Notes: generated from the sequence alone by a model not told the origin. Positions 1 through 12,110 are shown, counted from the first letter of the stretch. The stretch is 64,000 nucleotides of DNA from Bryoerythrophyllum caledonicum (GCA_963971425.1 OZ020518.1:7791989-7855988), one strand, 5' to 3'. A program made the numbers and translations.

Positions 1-1457
1 AGCAAATAAACACTCTCTGCTTATGATCGACCAAATGTGTAAAATGAAATCTCCCAATTTAAAAAACAATAAAACCTAAGAAATAGGACCTGAGAAGAGA
101 AGTGCGTCTTCTTGGAATTCTTAGATTTGGGATTTTTTGAAGGTAGAAAATTGAGGTTAAAAATTTTAGGTTGGATATTTGGTGCAATCTTACTCTCACT
201 TCAATTGGAATTTAAATTGTGGTAGGGTTTCGTGTTTGATACATTGCGCTTGTTTTAGGTTTCGATTGCTTTCTATGTGTATGTGAGATCTAGGTATGTG
301 TGTGTGTGATCTAAGTATGCTTGTGTGTGTGTAATCTAAGTATGCTTGTGTGTGTGTAATCTAAGTATGCTTGTGTGTGTCTGTGTAATCTAAGTATGTG
401 TGTGTGTGTATTCTAAGTATGCTTGTGTGTGTATAATCTAAGTATATGTGTATGAAATCTAACACTAAACTTCAACATGTTAAAGGTAACAACAACCAAA
501 ACTTATTGTTATTGACAATCGGTGTTCAAGTTCATATTTAATGTTTGATACATTAGTAGGGTTATTGACAATTAGTGTTCAAGTTCATAATTAGTGTTAC
601 AAACACTAAAAATCAACTTTAGTGTAGTACCATTCAACTCTAAAGTACCCTGCCCAACGTGCCCACCATTCCTAAGAAACTGCTTCAAGCAACATGACTT
701 TTCCATGAAATATCGGATTTAGGAAAAGATTGTAATCCCAAAGACTCAAAGAGCCTTTAGTAAAGTCTATTTACAGTATCCAAAATATCAAAGAGGAATG
801 TTCTACAGTGACACCATAGGCACCTGCCTAAATCTTGAAAAGTCCCCCAAGGGAAGACTCTTGAGAATTTAGGTTATAAGTCTGAGATGTCTAATGATGT
901 AAAAGGGTTGTGATAAATCAGGAAAAAGCTTCCCTAACCCAAGAGGTTTCTCATGAATAAAATGAGCAATGTGCACAAATTACATGAAGAACTCCTTCTG
1001 TGCAAACCATCACGAACATGTGAGCCCTGAATCAAGATATCCTGACAACCAAATTGAAAAATCCACATAACACAACTCTTCCTCCTCAAGATGTAGAGTA
1101 CAAAGAGATTACACCCTGGAGCATCTCATCAACAAGTTGAATCCAACACCAAAAGAGCCAGACAAAGTTCAAACCTGAAGATGAAAATCAAACCTTCATG
1201 ATGCTGTGAGCCTTGAATCACAATATTCTGGCAACCAAATTCAGGAATTCACACAACAAGGCTCTCCTCAAGTTCCAGAGAACAAAGAGATCACAACCTT
1301 GAGCATCCCATGACGCAGATTGAGTACAAAGAGATGGAGTAAAAAAGATGGGATCCTTTAAACCCTCAAGGGAGCATTGATTCTGGATGTACACACGATA
1401 GAAGCCCTGTATGTCAATGAAAGGGAAGGAACAAAGCTCCTCACATCAACACGATGT
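1..1457. other. Intergenic sequence downstream of SLD5
   Basis: No gene is supported here. The stretch is AT-rich with one GT-rich minisatellite (annotated separately). Around 1010-1320 two related segments of about 150 bases repeat the theme of a CTGAATCA-type motif followed by a run ending in CAAAGAGAT, which looks like an old local duplication. The segment next to 1457 would be the 3' UTR of SLD5. Confidence 0.5.
285..462. repeat. GT-rich minisatellite
   Basis: About six imperfect tandem copies of a unit of roughly 28-30 bases built from TAATCTAAGTATGC followed by a (TG)n run. Copies differ in TG-run length, as expected from replication slippage. There are no unique spacers between repeats. 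Confidence 0.85.
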
Positions 1458-2213
1458 TCACACAAGCTCAATGCGGTCGGATTCTATGAGGTCCCTCACA
1501 GGCCTGTACCTCAAGATGTAGAGATCGTTCGGCATCATGTCCACAGTCTCATCGCCTCTGCACGCACCATCGTTTGCCAATTCAGTATCATCAAACTATG
1601 GTTTGGAATTTGCGGACTATCGATTGTGAAGGTGATTTGTGGAGACGAGAGCTTACTTATCATCGAGCTGAAACGATCCCAACGCCGTCTTGCTCCTGCA
1701 GAACACGTAGGTATCAAGGTTAGGCTCCACGATCATGTCGTTCTCGTCGCTGGACGCGGCCTGCTTCACCATGGAGTCGTACGCCTTCTCCATCTTCCCC
1801 AGCACCGAGTCGTGCATGTGCTTGGACAGCACGTCCACGAACCGGTGCGCGTACTCCTGCTCCTGCGGCGACAGGCGGTCCCAGAGCTCCGCGGTCCGCA
1901 TGATGTGCAGCGCGAACCGCTCGATCTTGGACAAGCGCACGCGGAGGTACGCGCGCAGCAGGAACATGAGGCGGTTCACGTCCATCTCGAAGATGGACAG
2001 CATCATGTCGTCCAAGCTCTCGGCGTAGGCGATGAGATTCTCCTCCATGAGCGCGATCTGCTCCTGCACGCGTTCCACGAGGAGGGACTCGTGCGCGAGA
2101 ATCTCCGGGGCAGACTTCTCGTTGCGCCAGACCCGCTTCAGAACCTCGACGTCGTTGGGAATCACGGCGGTGTCGTCCCACGGCGCGCCATCGTCGTTGC
2201 CGCTGCTGGCCAT
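1458..2213 (-). CDS. SLD5: GINS complex subunit SLD5, two exons
   Basis: Likely the SLD5 (GINS4/PSF4) subunit of the GINS tetramer, which joins CDC45 and MCM2-7 to form the replicative helicase in the nucleus. Coding exons are 2213-1657 and 1557-1458, 218 residues in all, normal for the family. The N-terminal part carries the helical GINS A domain (NDVEVLKRVWRNEK near residue 20, then ILAHESLLVERVQEQI). The C-terminal B domain has EPNLDTYVFCR and SFQLDD at the exon 1 end, and exon 2 supplies LYILRYRPVRDLI and the family-typical end ESDRIELV. The 99-base intron has GTAAGC and GTGCAG borders and keeps the frame. I chose the ATG at 2213 (MASSGND) because upstream residues look like translated leader. 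Exon 1 is GC-rich compared with its flanks. Identification is by recognised motifs, not a search. Confidence 0.9.
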
Positions 2214-3599
2214 CAGACACGTAACCCTAACGCTACTTAAACGCGATCTCTCCTCAAACGAACAATCTATCCACTCAAAACTCACATTCTCTCCTCAAAC
2301 TCACACAACCAGCCTCCAAACTCAAGCATCCTTGCCGCTGTCCAGCAAACACTAAACCCTAATGCTCCTCTCACACAATCTCACAACAATCTCCTCATCA
2401 AAACACTCCTTCTCCAGACACCCATTTCCTCGAAGGCAACCCTTGATCAACCAAACATCTCACAGACAACAATTAGTAAACAATGTAAGTTGTTAGTCTT
2501 CACTCACGACTCCCACGATCAGCTCGCTACTTCGGATCACTAATTAAGAGAAGAAATTCGGACAATTCAATGAGGTTTAGGTCGTTTTATTTTAGTCGAA
2601 AAAGTAAAAAAGTTCCAGAAGGTTTTGGCAGAGGTTTTGATGAAGTGAGGACAGTTGGGTTTGATAGAAGAGTGAAGATTTATGAAAGTCCGAGATGTGG
2701 GAGTCGTCATCTGCAGCGAGAGGGGTGGCAATATCTCTAGTCTCTCGTTTGTTTCGTTCTGGGAGATTGCAGGTGTGATGTTAAGAGTCTGTAGTTTCTA
2801 GTTTGATTGTGATGACGGGAGCGTTTCTTGTCTTCTGCTGTGTGTGTGTGTTAGGGTTTAGGGTCTGCGATAACAGATTTGTGGATGCGGATTTTCTTTT
2901 CGATGGAATGCTGTGAGTATTCATTAAGAATCGTGTGAGCATTCGTAGGCGCAAATTTGTGATTGCGGAGCTGTGATGATATTGCTTCTTAGAACAGGAT
3001 GTACACCAATTGCGTTAGGTTAGGCTCTGCTTGTTGGGCTTCTGCCGCCTGATTTTTATGGCACCTGTGAATTTGCAAATTGTTTCGATGGAGCGACCCT
3101 TGTTTTTGGACTGTTTTTAGGGTTTCGAGTCGGTGTGTGTAGGTCGATTTTGGCTTGGGTTTGGGTGGTCTTTGGAAGTGTCTTCTGTTGGTAATATTCT
3201 AGCAAGTGTGCTGACATATTATTATGAGTACGCTTCTGATCATGTCCATGACGCGTTTATTTTGTGTTAGGGTTCTCGTTTTATTTGGTCTTTTTCCTGA
3301 GTTTCTTCTCTCTGATTGAAGTAGTGCTCGAATACGCAACGAAACTGGAACCCCTAATTTAATTGCAACTATGATCATGTCGTCTTGTGAGTTTACGAAA
3401 TATTATCGATGGGAGGAGATATGAAAACCATTAGCAGAGTAGAAGGGATATTATCGGAGATACATAGCTCCTCACGTTAGTTGTATGTGATCTTTGTTGT
3501 GCTAATGAAGTTCTTCCTGCTCCTTTGACAGAGACGATATGATTTGAGCATGCATTGGACTGTCCCCTGATCCTTCTTCACACCTGAGAATTCTTCATC
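2214..3599. promoter_or_regulatory. Divergent SLD5-TAF11 intergenic/promoter region
   Basis: SLD5 reads leftward from 2213 and TAF11 rightward from 3600, so these 1.4 kb must hold both promoters and 5' UTRs. I see no long open frame with coding character. Shape: pyrimidine/CA-rich sequence next to SLD5 (2230-2480), then T/G-rich sequence toward TAF11 with several GGGTTTAGGGTC-like plant telobox motifs (2850-2870, 3118-3128). Teloboxes are common in promoters of plant housekeeping genes. Functional assignment is inference from position. Confidence 0.55.
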
Positions 3600-4876
3600 A
3601 TGGGTAGCGATGCAGATATGACCGATTCGGATTCAGGTATGGTTCCCTTGAATGAAGTTTTTGAGTAAATATTTTTAGCTCTGATTGATAGTTTTTGTTC
3701 ACCTGGTTTTTGTTCGCCTGGTTTTTGTTTACATGATGTTTTGCATGCCAGGGTCAGAAGGAGGATACGTGCAACCGGAAGCCACCACACCCGTACCAGG
3801 CCCTTCCCCATCTGTAAAGGGCAAAGCTCCGGCCAAGCCCACTGGGAACAAGAGCGCAAAGAAGGCCATCTTGAAAGACACATCCCCTGCTAACAGCGAC
3901 GATGAGGGTGACCCCAAGGCCAACGACGGACAGGGGCCCTCAAGCAAAGGAGGTGCCCGAGGCAAGGACGACGATGAGGACGAAGAGGAGAACATGGACC
4001 ATGAAGAGCTTGGGAAGTATAACACGGTGGACCCCGACAAGATGCGGTGAGTTCAGTGTGGTTGACATCCACATAACTAATCTATCATTTCATGTAAGAT
4101 GGCTTCTTTTTTACTCATATCGTTTTCATATAACGAATCTCACGGTTTTTGGACTTGTGAATCTTGTGTTTAGAGCTGTGCTCGCAACCTTCACTTCTGA
4201 GCAGATGAGTCGATATGAATGCTACCGACGATCCGGGTTCCAGCGTGCCAATATGCGTCGTGTAAGTTGCTCCCAACTTTTGGTCATGTTGTGTACCTGC
4301 AAAGTTGTACTGAAGTGAAGTACTATGTGCAACTTTGGTCACTGATTGTTACATGTAGATGAGTTACGTCTTGATCTTATCTGTACTGATGAGGCCATTT
4401 TGTGTATTGGATGATGGTCGCAGTTGCTGCAGAGCGTGTCAGGTGCGCCAGTCTCGGTTCCAATGACCATAGTTATCTCTGGAATAGCGAAAATGTTCGT
4501 TGGGGAGCTCGTGGAGATAGGTATGCATGTTTTATCACAAATGTAGAATGATGGGATTTTACATCATTTCTGAGTTTTTCTCGCTTCTTATGTCGAGTTC
4601 GTTGGTATCTTTACTTAGCATGAGAGTGTTTCTCAAGCTTGTACTTCGTAGTCATGAAAAAAATTCGATTGTTCTTTCAGTGTGTTTAGAAGTGGGCTCT
4701 TGACTCTCTCATCGACACAATATACTTATCCGTTTGCTTTGGTGACAGGGCGGATAGTGATGACTGAGAGAAATGAAACGGGGCCGATTCGTCCGACGCA
4801 CATCCGCGAAGCATATCGGCGGCTGAAGCTGGAGGGCAAAGTTCCTCAACGCAGCAGGCCTCGCCTGTTTCGGTGA
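3600..4876 (+). CDS. TAF11: TFIID subunit TAF11, five exons
   Basis: Transcription initiation factor TFIID subunit 11, a histone-fold protein that pairs with TAF13 in the general transcription machinery. Exons 3600-3636, 3752-4046, 4174-4261, 4424-4520 and 4749-4876 join in frame to 214 residues. Borders are canonical (GTATGG, GTGAGT, GTAAGT, GTATGC donors; ATGCCAG, TTTAG, CGCAG, GACAG acceptors). The first half is an acidic, low-complexity tail (runs such as DDDEDEEENMD). The C-terminal half is the conserved TAFII28 domain: FTSEQMSRYECYRRSGF (alpha-1), VPMTIVISGIAKMFVGELVE (alpha-2) and GPIRPTHIREAYRRLKLEGK (C-terminal helix). Start ATG sits at MGSDADMTDSDS. All introns are about 90-230 bases. 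A second, rearranged copy lies at 7464-8873. Confidence 0.9.
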
Positions 4877-5362
4877 TTCTTTTACTGCTGTCAACAAGTG
4901 TACAGCAACACATTCCTTGTCCAACCTCCTGAACTAGAAACCTAGATGTGATACTTCACAAACCGCAACAGAGGCTGAACTTACCCTAAACCCTCAACCC
5001 TGAACGTAACGTGAACCGTTAATCTGGGCTCTTGGCTCACCCCCTTGGCCTGGTTAGCATACCCACCAAAACAATATCTCTTGAGGCTTTGTAGCAAAGT
5101 CTAGTGAGGAAGTTGATCATGCTGGATCATACCTTTGATCAGCATAGCATCTGAGAAATTCTTGAACCCAACGATGTGAGAGGGGAGCGTTTGCTTGGCA
5201 TATTCACTTCTGGAAAAAAGGAGCGACTCTATTTTGATTGAATGTAGCTTTGTACTACTATTTCCGGTGGATTTCCCGTATGTTTTTACAAAACAATCTC
5301 CTGTTCTAGAATGTGATATAAGTTAGTCAAAGAAAGCACTATCCGTCCCTTCTTGTGATACT
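4877..5362. other. TAF11-kinase A intergenic segment
   Basis: No gene. The segment recurs beside kinase B (8876-9300) and kinase C (16740-17166), and a shorter piece beside kinase D (31920-32020). Each recurrence includes a CCCTAAACCCT-type block followed by GAACGTAACGTGAACC, so it belongs to the duplicated unit. Since TAF11 and kinase A converge here, it carries both 3' ends. Confidence 0.6.
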
Positions 5363-7028
5363 TCACCTCTTGCGATACTTTACAGCGCTATCACTTCTAG
5401 ATGTGAAATTCGAAGATTTAAATACATGAACCGTCTCCAGTTCCTCATGCTCTCCATCACTAATGACACTTGACCTCTGACCCACTCTGCAATTCTCATC
5501 CACACCTCGGATTGCCATCAGCTCCTCCACAACCTCCTTCATGCCTGGCCTGTGTTGCCGCCTCTCTGCCAGGCACTTGCACGCTAATTCACCCACTCTC
5601 TGCATCTGATGGGCAACAATGCCATACGCGCTCTCGTCAAACAGCCGTGGGTCTGCAATTGCCTTCACGTCCCAAATTCGGATGAAGGGTAACGCCTTGT
5701 TCGCCAGATTCACGTCCTCTTCCTTGCGCTCGAAGTCCACCGGCTTCAGCGACGTCACGAGCTCCAAGAGCACCATTCCGAAGCTGTACACATCGCTCTT
5801 GTCTGTGAGTTGGAAGGTTCTGAAGTACTCGGGGTCTAAGTATCCCGGAGTTCCCTTTACCGCAGTCGAAACGTGGGTGGCGTCGGGCTTCACAAGCTTA
5901 GAAATGCCGAAGTCGGCAACCTTGACGTTGAACGTGTCGTCCAAGAGTATGTTGGAGGTTTTCACATCCCGGTGAAAGATGGGCGGAAATGCAGCCGACT
6001 GCAGATACCTGCAAGAATTCATGACATGGTGCAAAGGTTTGGAGCGTGGCCCAGAAAAACAGATTCTGGTGTTCAAACATGAAAATGACTGTTCCTGTAC
6101 ACAGAGTCTAAACTATCTTCCAATCAATGGATCACTAACCTAAGAGCTTCGGCCGTGTCGATGGCAATCGCTAACCAAGAATGATGTATCGTGTCGATTT
6201 CCTGGCTTTGACTTCATCTATTCTCGCATCAGAATCCCCTGCAGTTGGTGCAGGACTTGGAGACGGCATTGGCTGAGAGGTGAAATGTGTGAATGATAGA
6301 CCTGCACACGTACGTAACAAGGCCCAAGTCAATTCTAGTTGCACCAAACAGACACAAACCCTAACAAGTCTCGTGTGCTCCAGTGAACGTACGTCTGTCG
6401 CCTTCAAATTGAAGCACCAAAAAAAATACGTCGAGTTCAGAATATTCGGAGGGTCGGGAGGGGGCGTCTCGAACAGCTCGCAGCTGCTGAACGCCGGATC
6501 CCTGAAGTTGTCCAGCGTCATAGGACAAGCCCACCGAGGTATAACAGCCACGCCCGAGCCAGAGCTGTCACAGGGGTTGCTGAAATTCGAGAGCGCAGTG
6601 TACTATACTGTCACCTGATCGGGGCAACTCAGAAGGAGGGTGGTCGTGTTCGTGATGTTCACTCCTCCGCACCTGTTCGCGTCAAAGGCGCGCCAGGTCG
6701 CCTTCTCTCCCTGCGGCACCAGCGAAAGTGTCTGGTTCCAGTAATCTATCTTGGTCACGTTGTAGACGTAATCCAGGGAATACGTGATGTTCTCCGTGAT
6801 GTTGAGGTACAACGTCTCCTCCAGGCCCTCGAACAGGAACTTCGGGTACTTGGAGTCGCACGAGAGGCTGTACCTATCCGCGTCCAGGCGAAATGGATAC
6901 CTGAACGACGCAGCATCGTTCGCACTGCACGCCCTCCAGGGACAGTACCCACTTTGCGCCTCAGATACGCTAATCACCATGCTCAACATCACCAATGCAC
7001 ACGCCAGCTTCACCCGCAACATCGCCAT
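5363..7028 (-). pseudogene. Receptor-like kinase copy A (GUB_WAK ectodomain, LRK10L-like), broken
   Basis: Decayed copy of the four-exon kinase seen intact at 17167-19619. Exon 4 (6008-5363) is open and keeps the C-lobe: HRDVKTSNILLDD, DFGISK, GTPGYLDPEY, DKSDVYSFGMVL. Exon 1 (start 7028, MAMLRVKLACALVM signal peptide) has the ectodomain with CPWRAC and YPFRL. Damage: a TAG at 6605-6603 in the middle of the ectodomain; an A-run near 6420-6427 that shifts the frame; and a deletion whose join lies at 6168-6171, where the last 30-odd bases of exon 3 run straight into the 3' end of exon 2. The membrane span, glycine loop and catalytic lysine are gone. Judged by copy C, about 790 bases were lost. 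The C-lobe exon alone could not be an active kinase. Confidence 0.85.
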
Positions 7029-7149
7029 GTCTCCACCTCCTTGACTTTCAATCCCTCAAACCAACTCGCATTGCCTCAAAATAGGTTCCCGGCTTCAGTC
7101 CACATCAATCTCCCATCAGAGAGTCATCCCAAACCAGCCACTCACCTGG

Positions 7150-7262
7150 CGTTTAAGGTTTAAGAGTAAGGAAAGAGCAATACTACCATTGATTTGAGTG
7201 TGTTTTAGTCATCGAGGTTCGAGAGTTTGTGGTGTGACATGTTGTAGAGTGTGGATTAATTA
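7150..7262. repeat. Short dispersed repeat bordering the kinase A block
   Basis: A segment beginning near TTTAAGAGTAAGGAAAGAGC recurs at 36785-36885 with similar sequence (AAGGAAAGAGCAATA, then GAGTCATCAAGG and GTGTGACA). It begins exactly where kinase A loses similarity to the 5' flanks of the other copies, so it may be an element inserted at, or used in, a rearrangement breakpoint. Type unknown. Confidence 0.5.
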
Positions 7263-7463
7263 GTGTCTGGACAAACTTCTGTAGGAGTGTTTCTTTTGCA
7301 GTTCAAAGTCCGAGCTGATTGCTAAATAGTTTGTTTGTGAGTTACAAATACGAGGTGAGTTCCTTATCCCTTAAACGTCAGAACGGCCCACTGGTGCTCA
7401 CAATATTCTACATGTATGGTGTCATATTTGAACATCATAAGGTTTAGATATAGATGTTAGTTG

Positions 7464-8873
7464 AAGTTCACATGATGTTTTGCATGCCAAGTTCAGAAGA
7501 AGGATACGTGCAACAGGAAGCCACCACACCCGTAACGGTCTGAGGCGTGCGGCTTGGACGTTTCCGACTTGCTCACAGCTCGTCAAATACTAAAAATAGA
7601 AGACACATTGCCGATTAGCGACTCTTTCTCACTTTCAGATGTGATAGTCTGTGGCTTGCCTGCCTTTCTTTCTAGTTTTGAAGTGTGTGTATCGTTCTTG
7701 CGCCAGACTGTTGACCTGGAAGAAGTTGTCAGCAATACAGTGCTGAGAATGACAGAGGAGGAGCAGGGCAAGTTTTGATGGCTAAGGCTGGAAATGATAC
7801 ATCTAAAGAAAATCCTCACTTTACATGCGCTACACTTGGCAGAATCTGCTGAATTCGACATGCATAAGCCTGGATAACAAACTCCTTGGTTCATGCTTGA
7901 TAGTAGACTGAGGATGTAAGGTCGGGATTAGGGACGTCGCTTCTGGTAAGCTCGTACAGCTCTTTTCACCGAACGACTTCTCTGTAGATGAGACTCGTAA
8001 TTAACTTTGAACTGCACTCTCAACATAGCCGACTGCAATTTGACTTCAACGTTGTGCCAAGCGATGTATACATTGTAGATTCAAACTTCGAACTCGTTCA
8101 CTTCACCATCGGTGTGGAGCTGCAAATTCACATAAAAGTTTCGGATCTCGACCAATATGAACAATTTACTGGCGCCGTTAAACGCCATAGCGGGGCTCGC
8201 CCAGAGTCCGTAGCAGGCCCTTCCCCATCTGCAAAGGGCAAACCCAGGCCAAGCCCACTGGGAACAAGAGCGCAAAGAAGGTCATCTTGAAAGTCACATC
8301 GCTGTAAGTACAGATAAGACTAAGACGTAAGTCATCTACATACGGCAATCGCTTCAGTACATCTTTGCAGGTACTCAACATGACCAAAAGATGGAAGCAA
8401 CTTACACGACGCATATTGGCACGTTGGAACCCGGATCGTTGGTAGCATTCGTTTCGGCTCATCTGCTCAGAAGTGAAGGTTGCAAGCACAGCTCTAGACA
8501 CAAGATTCACAAGCCCAAAAGACGTAACATTCGTTATATGAAAACGATATCAGTACAAATGAAGCTTTCATATATGAAATGATAGATTGCTATATGGATG
8601 TCAACCATACTGAACTCACCGCATCTTGTCGGGGTCCACCGTGTTATACTTCCCAAGCTTTTCATGGTCCATGTTCACCTCTTCGTCCTTGCCTCGGCCA
8701 CCTCCTTTGCTTGGGGGTCCCTGCCCGTTTGCTTCCGTCACAGGGCGGATAGTGAAACGAAACGAAACGGGGCCGATTCGTCCGACGCACATCCGCGAAG
8801 CGTATCGGCGGCTGAAGCTGGAGGACAAAGTTCCTCAACGCAGCAGGCCTCGCCTGTTTCGGTAATCTACAAC
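7464..8873. pseudogene. Rearranged TAF11 pseudogene
   Basis: Pieces of TAF11 (3600-4876) out of order. 7464-7532 (+) matches the exon 2 start. 8211-8297 (+) matches the next part of exon 2. 8298-8735 is inverted and matches intron 3, exon 3, intron 2 and the end of exon 2; on the minus strand it reads TFTSEQMSRNECY and NMDHEKLGKYNTVDPDKMR. 8745-8873 (+) matches exon 5, ending KVPQRSRPRLFR. Exon 4 is absent, and about 680 bases of unrelated sequence (7533-8210) separate the first two pieces. The exon 5 part is nearly identical to the parent, so the duplication is not very old. No continuous product is possible. Confidence 0.85.
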
Positions 8874-8875
8874 TG

Positions 8876-9301
8876 CCGTCAACAACTGTACAGCAACATA
8901 ATCCTTGTTCAACCTCCTGAACCAGAAACCTAGAAAATGTGATAGTTCACAAACCGCAACAACGGCTGAACCAGCCCTCAAACCCTAATCTCTGAACGTA
9001 ACGTGAACCGTTAATCTGGTCTCTTGGCTCAGCCACTTGGCCAAGTTATCATACCCCCACCAAAACAGTTTTTATTGAGGATAAATGGCAATTGGTAGCG
9101 AGGGAGTGGATCATACTGGATTATGCTCTTGATCAGCTTAGCTTCTGAGATATTCACGCCTGGAAACGAATCCATTTCAACTGCATGCAGCTTTGTCCTG
9201 TTGCAAACTTCGGTGGAGTCCCTGTATGTCCTGACGAAAAAAAACTCCTGTTCTAAGATACAAGTCAAAGAATGCACTATCCGTAATCCCATGTGATACT
9301 T
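8876..9301. other. Second copy of the TAF11-kinase intergenic segment
   Basis: Matches 4880-5362 with small differences, including the ACGTAACGTGAACCGTTAATCTGG block near 8995. It links the TAF11 pseudogene to kinase B exactly as the parent segment links TAF11 to kinase A. No gene seen. Confidence 0.6.
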
Positions 9302-11717
9302 TCATGAGCTATCACTACCGGTATTGATATTTGAAGAATTAAACATATTATCCGTCTCCACTTTCTCATGCTCCCCATCACTAATGTCACTTGACCCCTG
9401 ACCCACTTTGCAATTCTCATCCACACCCCGGATTGCCAACAGCTCCTCCACAACCTCCTTCATGCCTGGCCTGTGGTGCCGCCTCTCTGCCAGGCACTTG
9501 CACGCCACTTCACCCACTCTCTGCATTTGCTGGACAACAGTGTCAAACCCGCTCTCATTAATTAACCGTGGGTCAGCTATGGCCTTCACGTCCCCAATTC
9601 GAATGGAAGGTAACGCCATGGTGATCAGATTCACGTCCTCTGCCTTGCGCTGGAAGTCCACCGGCTTCAGCGACGTCACGAGCTCCAAGAGCACCATTCC
9701 GAAGCTGTACACATCGCTCTTGTCTGTGAGTTGGAAGGTTCTGAAGTACTCGGGGTCTAAGTATCCCGGAGTTCCCTTCACCACAGTCGAAACGTGGGTG
9801 GCGTCGGGCTTCACAAGCTTTGAAATGCCGAAGTCGGCAACCTTGACGTCGAACTTGTCGTCCAAGAGTATGTTGGAGGTCTTCATGTCCCGGTGATAGA
9901 TGGGCGGACTCGCAGCCGAGTGCAAGTACCTGCAAGGATTAAAAACATGGTCCAAAGGTTTGTAGTGTGGTCCAGAAATGGAGATGCTAGTGTTCAAACA
10001 TGAAAATAACTCCGCATGTACACGTAGAAACGAACGTCCAATGAATAGACTAACCTAAGTGCTTCCGCCGTGTCGATGGCAATCTGCAATCTTCTATCCC
10101 AACTCAAATAGTGGATCCCAGGCCGTGCACTTCGCAAATGTTGGAACAGGTCCCCGTTTGACACATACTCGTACACAAGCATGGGGACCTCAACCTCCAG
10201 GCAGCACCCATGCAGCCTCACCAGGTTCCGATGATTCACTTGCGACAACAGAGAAACCTCATTTATAAATTGCTCCGACATATCCTTCATGTTCACAGTC
10301 CTATCATTGATCTTCTTGATGGCGACTTGCACGCCGTTGTCAAGTGTGCCCTTGAACACTGTGCCAAAACCTCCGGATCCTAATTTGCAGTCATCTGAGA
10401 AGTTCTTGGTGGCTCTCTGAAGCTCTTTGAGGGTGTAAAAGGTTGTCGAGTAGGCCGTTTTGAGTGAGTGTGGTGAATTGAAGTATTGCAGCTTCCCAAT
10501 AGCCTCTATATTTTTTCGTGTAAAGTCCGCTCTTTCCCTTCTTGGGCAACTTTTTGGTATCCAACCACACCAAATCAGGCATAACAGGAAAATCATAATT
10601 GCGGCAATAAAACCGAACGAAACACCTGCAGGTCAAAGTATGAATGTCAAGAGGGATGGTTAGTACGATAACGCTTATGATTTACTGGTTCTCTTTAACC
10701 CCTATTTGCCCTAGCTGAAAAGACTTATAGACTCTCATGCCAGCTCTTGGTTCATTTTGTGTGGAATGTCCATGACTAATCAAGTCCAATACATTCTCAA
10801 AAACAGATACATCCAGTTTCAGAATCATGTGACTTTCCCGACATAAATAAGAGATTGACAGGGGCCAACGCTAACCAAGAATGATGTATAGTCTCGTTTT
10901 CTTGGCTTTGGCTTCATCTAATTTCGTACTTGAATCCCGTGCAGTTGGTGCCGGCTGGGAGGTGAAATTCATGAATGACAGACCTGCGCGCATACGTAAC
11001 AAGGCTCAAGTCAATAACTCTAGTTGCAACAAACCGAAACAATCTCTAACAACTCTAGTGTGCTCCAGTGAACGTACTTCTGTTGCTTTCAAATTGAAGC
11101 TCCAACGAATACGTCGAGTTCAGAATATTCATGATAGCAGGGTCCCTAAAGGACGTCTCGAACAGCGTGCAGGAGCCGAACGCGATATCCGAGTAATTGT
11201 CCAGCGTCACAGAACAAAGCCACCGAGGAACAGCCACGCCCGAGCCAGATTCGTCACAGGGGCTGGAGAAATTCGGGAGCGAAGTGCACTCTTCCGTCAC
11301 CTGAGAGGGGCAATTCAGAGGCAGGGTGGTCGTGTTCGTGATGTTCAGTCCTCCGAACCTTGTGTTCGGCTCGAAGTAGACGCAGGTCGTGTCCAATCCC
11401 TGCGGCACCAGCGAAAGCGTCTGGTTCCAGTAATCTATCTTGGTCGCCTTGTAGACGTAGTCCGGGGAATACGTGATGTTCCCCGTGATCATGAGGAACA
11501 GCTCCTCCCCCAGGCACTCGAACAGGAACTTCGGGTACTTGGAGTCGCACGAGAGGCTGTACACTTCCGCGTCCAGGCGAAATGGATACCTGATCGACGC
11601 AGCGTCGTTCGCACCGCACGCCCTCCAGGGACAGTACCCGCTTTGCGCCTCAGATACGCCAATCACCATGCTCATCATCACCAATGCACACGCCAACTTC
11701 ACCCGCAACATCGCCAT
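9302..11717 (-). CDS. Receptor-like kinase copy B (GUB_WAK ectodomain, LRK10L-like)
   Basis: Plasma-membrane receptor-like Ser/Thr kinase, ligand unknown. Exons 11717-11078, about 10960-10880, 10625-10055 and 9929-9302. Exon 1: signal peptide (LACALVMMSMVIGVSEA), then a Cys-rich GUB_WAK-type wall-binding domain (YCPWRACG, IRYPFRL, several NxT/S sites). Exon 3: membrane span (IAAIMIFLLCLIW), glycine loop GSGGFGTVFKG, VAIKKI lysine, FINEVSLLSQ helix C. Exon 4: HRDMKTSNI, DFGISK, GTPGYLDPEY. Junction exon 3 to 4 restores AEALRYLHSAA. Weak point: exon 2 is shorter than in copies C and D, its proline-rich start is lost, and the acceptor AG used there is not obvious, so splicing to exon 1 may be faulty. 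I call it a gene with doubt; it could be a recent pseudogene. Confidence 0.65.
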
Positions 11718-12110
11718 GTCTCCACCTCCTTGACTTTCAATCCCTCAAACCAACTCGCATTGCCTCAAAATAGGTTCCCGGCTTCAGTCCACATAAATCT
11801 CCCATCAGCTCGTCATCCCAAACCAGCCACTCACCGGTGTCGGTAACGCAACATCAACATCTAACGCAGGGACAGTGACCGCCTCACAAGCCCTAATTGC
11901 GAAGAGAGCTGTCACCAGAATGAGCACATTGACCTTGAACGCCAGACCCCAGGGACCAGTCTAGAACTTCCAGACTGAGGGCTGACATATGAGAAAGTCT
12001 ACCCTGCTCTTGATCAAAGAATCTAGATTGGAGCTTGCTTCCGCTCTTGCAGCCACTGAAAACATTATCTTACAGCAAGTGCTCAATCTGCCTACTTGCT
12101 GAGGTAGCCT
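11718..12110 (+). pseudogene. 5' flank of kinase B with relic of block X
   Basis: After the 5' flank of kinase B, positions about 11925-12105 are similar to the plus-strand coding-like block X at 34842-35288, including AATCTAGATTGGAGCTTGCT. In B the X frame has stops (for example TGA in GACATATGAGAA near 11986). The block is a degraded duplicate of an unidentified gene that lay upstream of the ancestral kinase. Confidence 0.5.

Noticed and set aside
285..462. Possible CRISPR-like array
   Set aside because: Direct GT-rich tandem repeats without unique spacers in a plant nuclear region.
1377..2240. Plus-strand open frame of 287 codons opposite SLD5
   Set aside because: Antisense shadow of a GC-rich exon; its product is His/Val/Leu-rich and unlike any protein, while SLD5 on the minus strand is unmistakable.
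10881..11846. Long plus-strand open frame of 321 codons
   Set aside because: It lies antisense to exons 1 and 2 of kinase B. The minus strand has the signal peptide, Cys pattern and splice sites; the plus-strand product is Arg/Val-rich with no family features.
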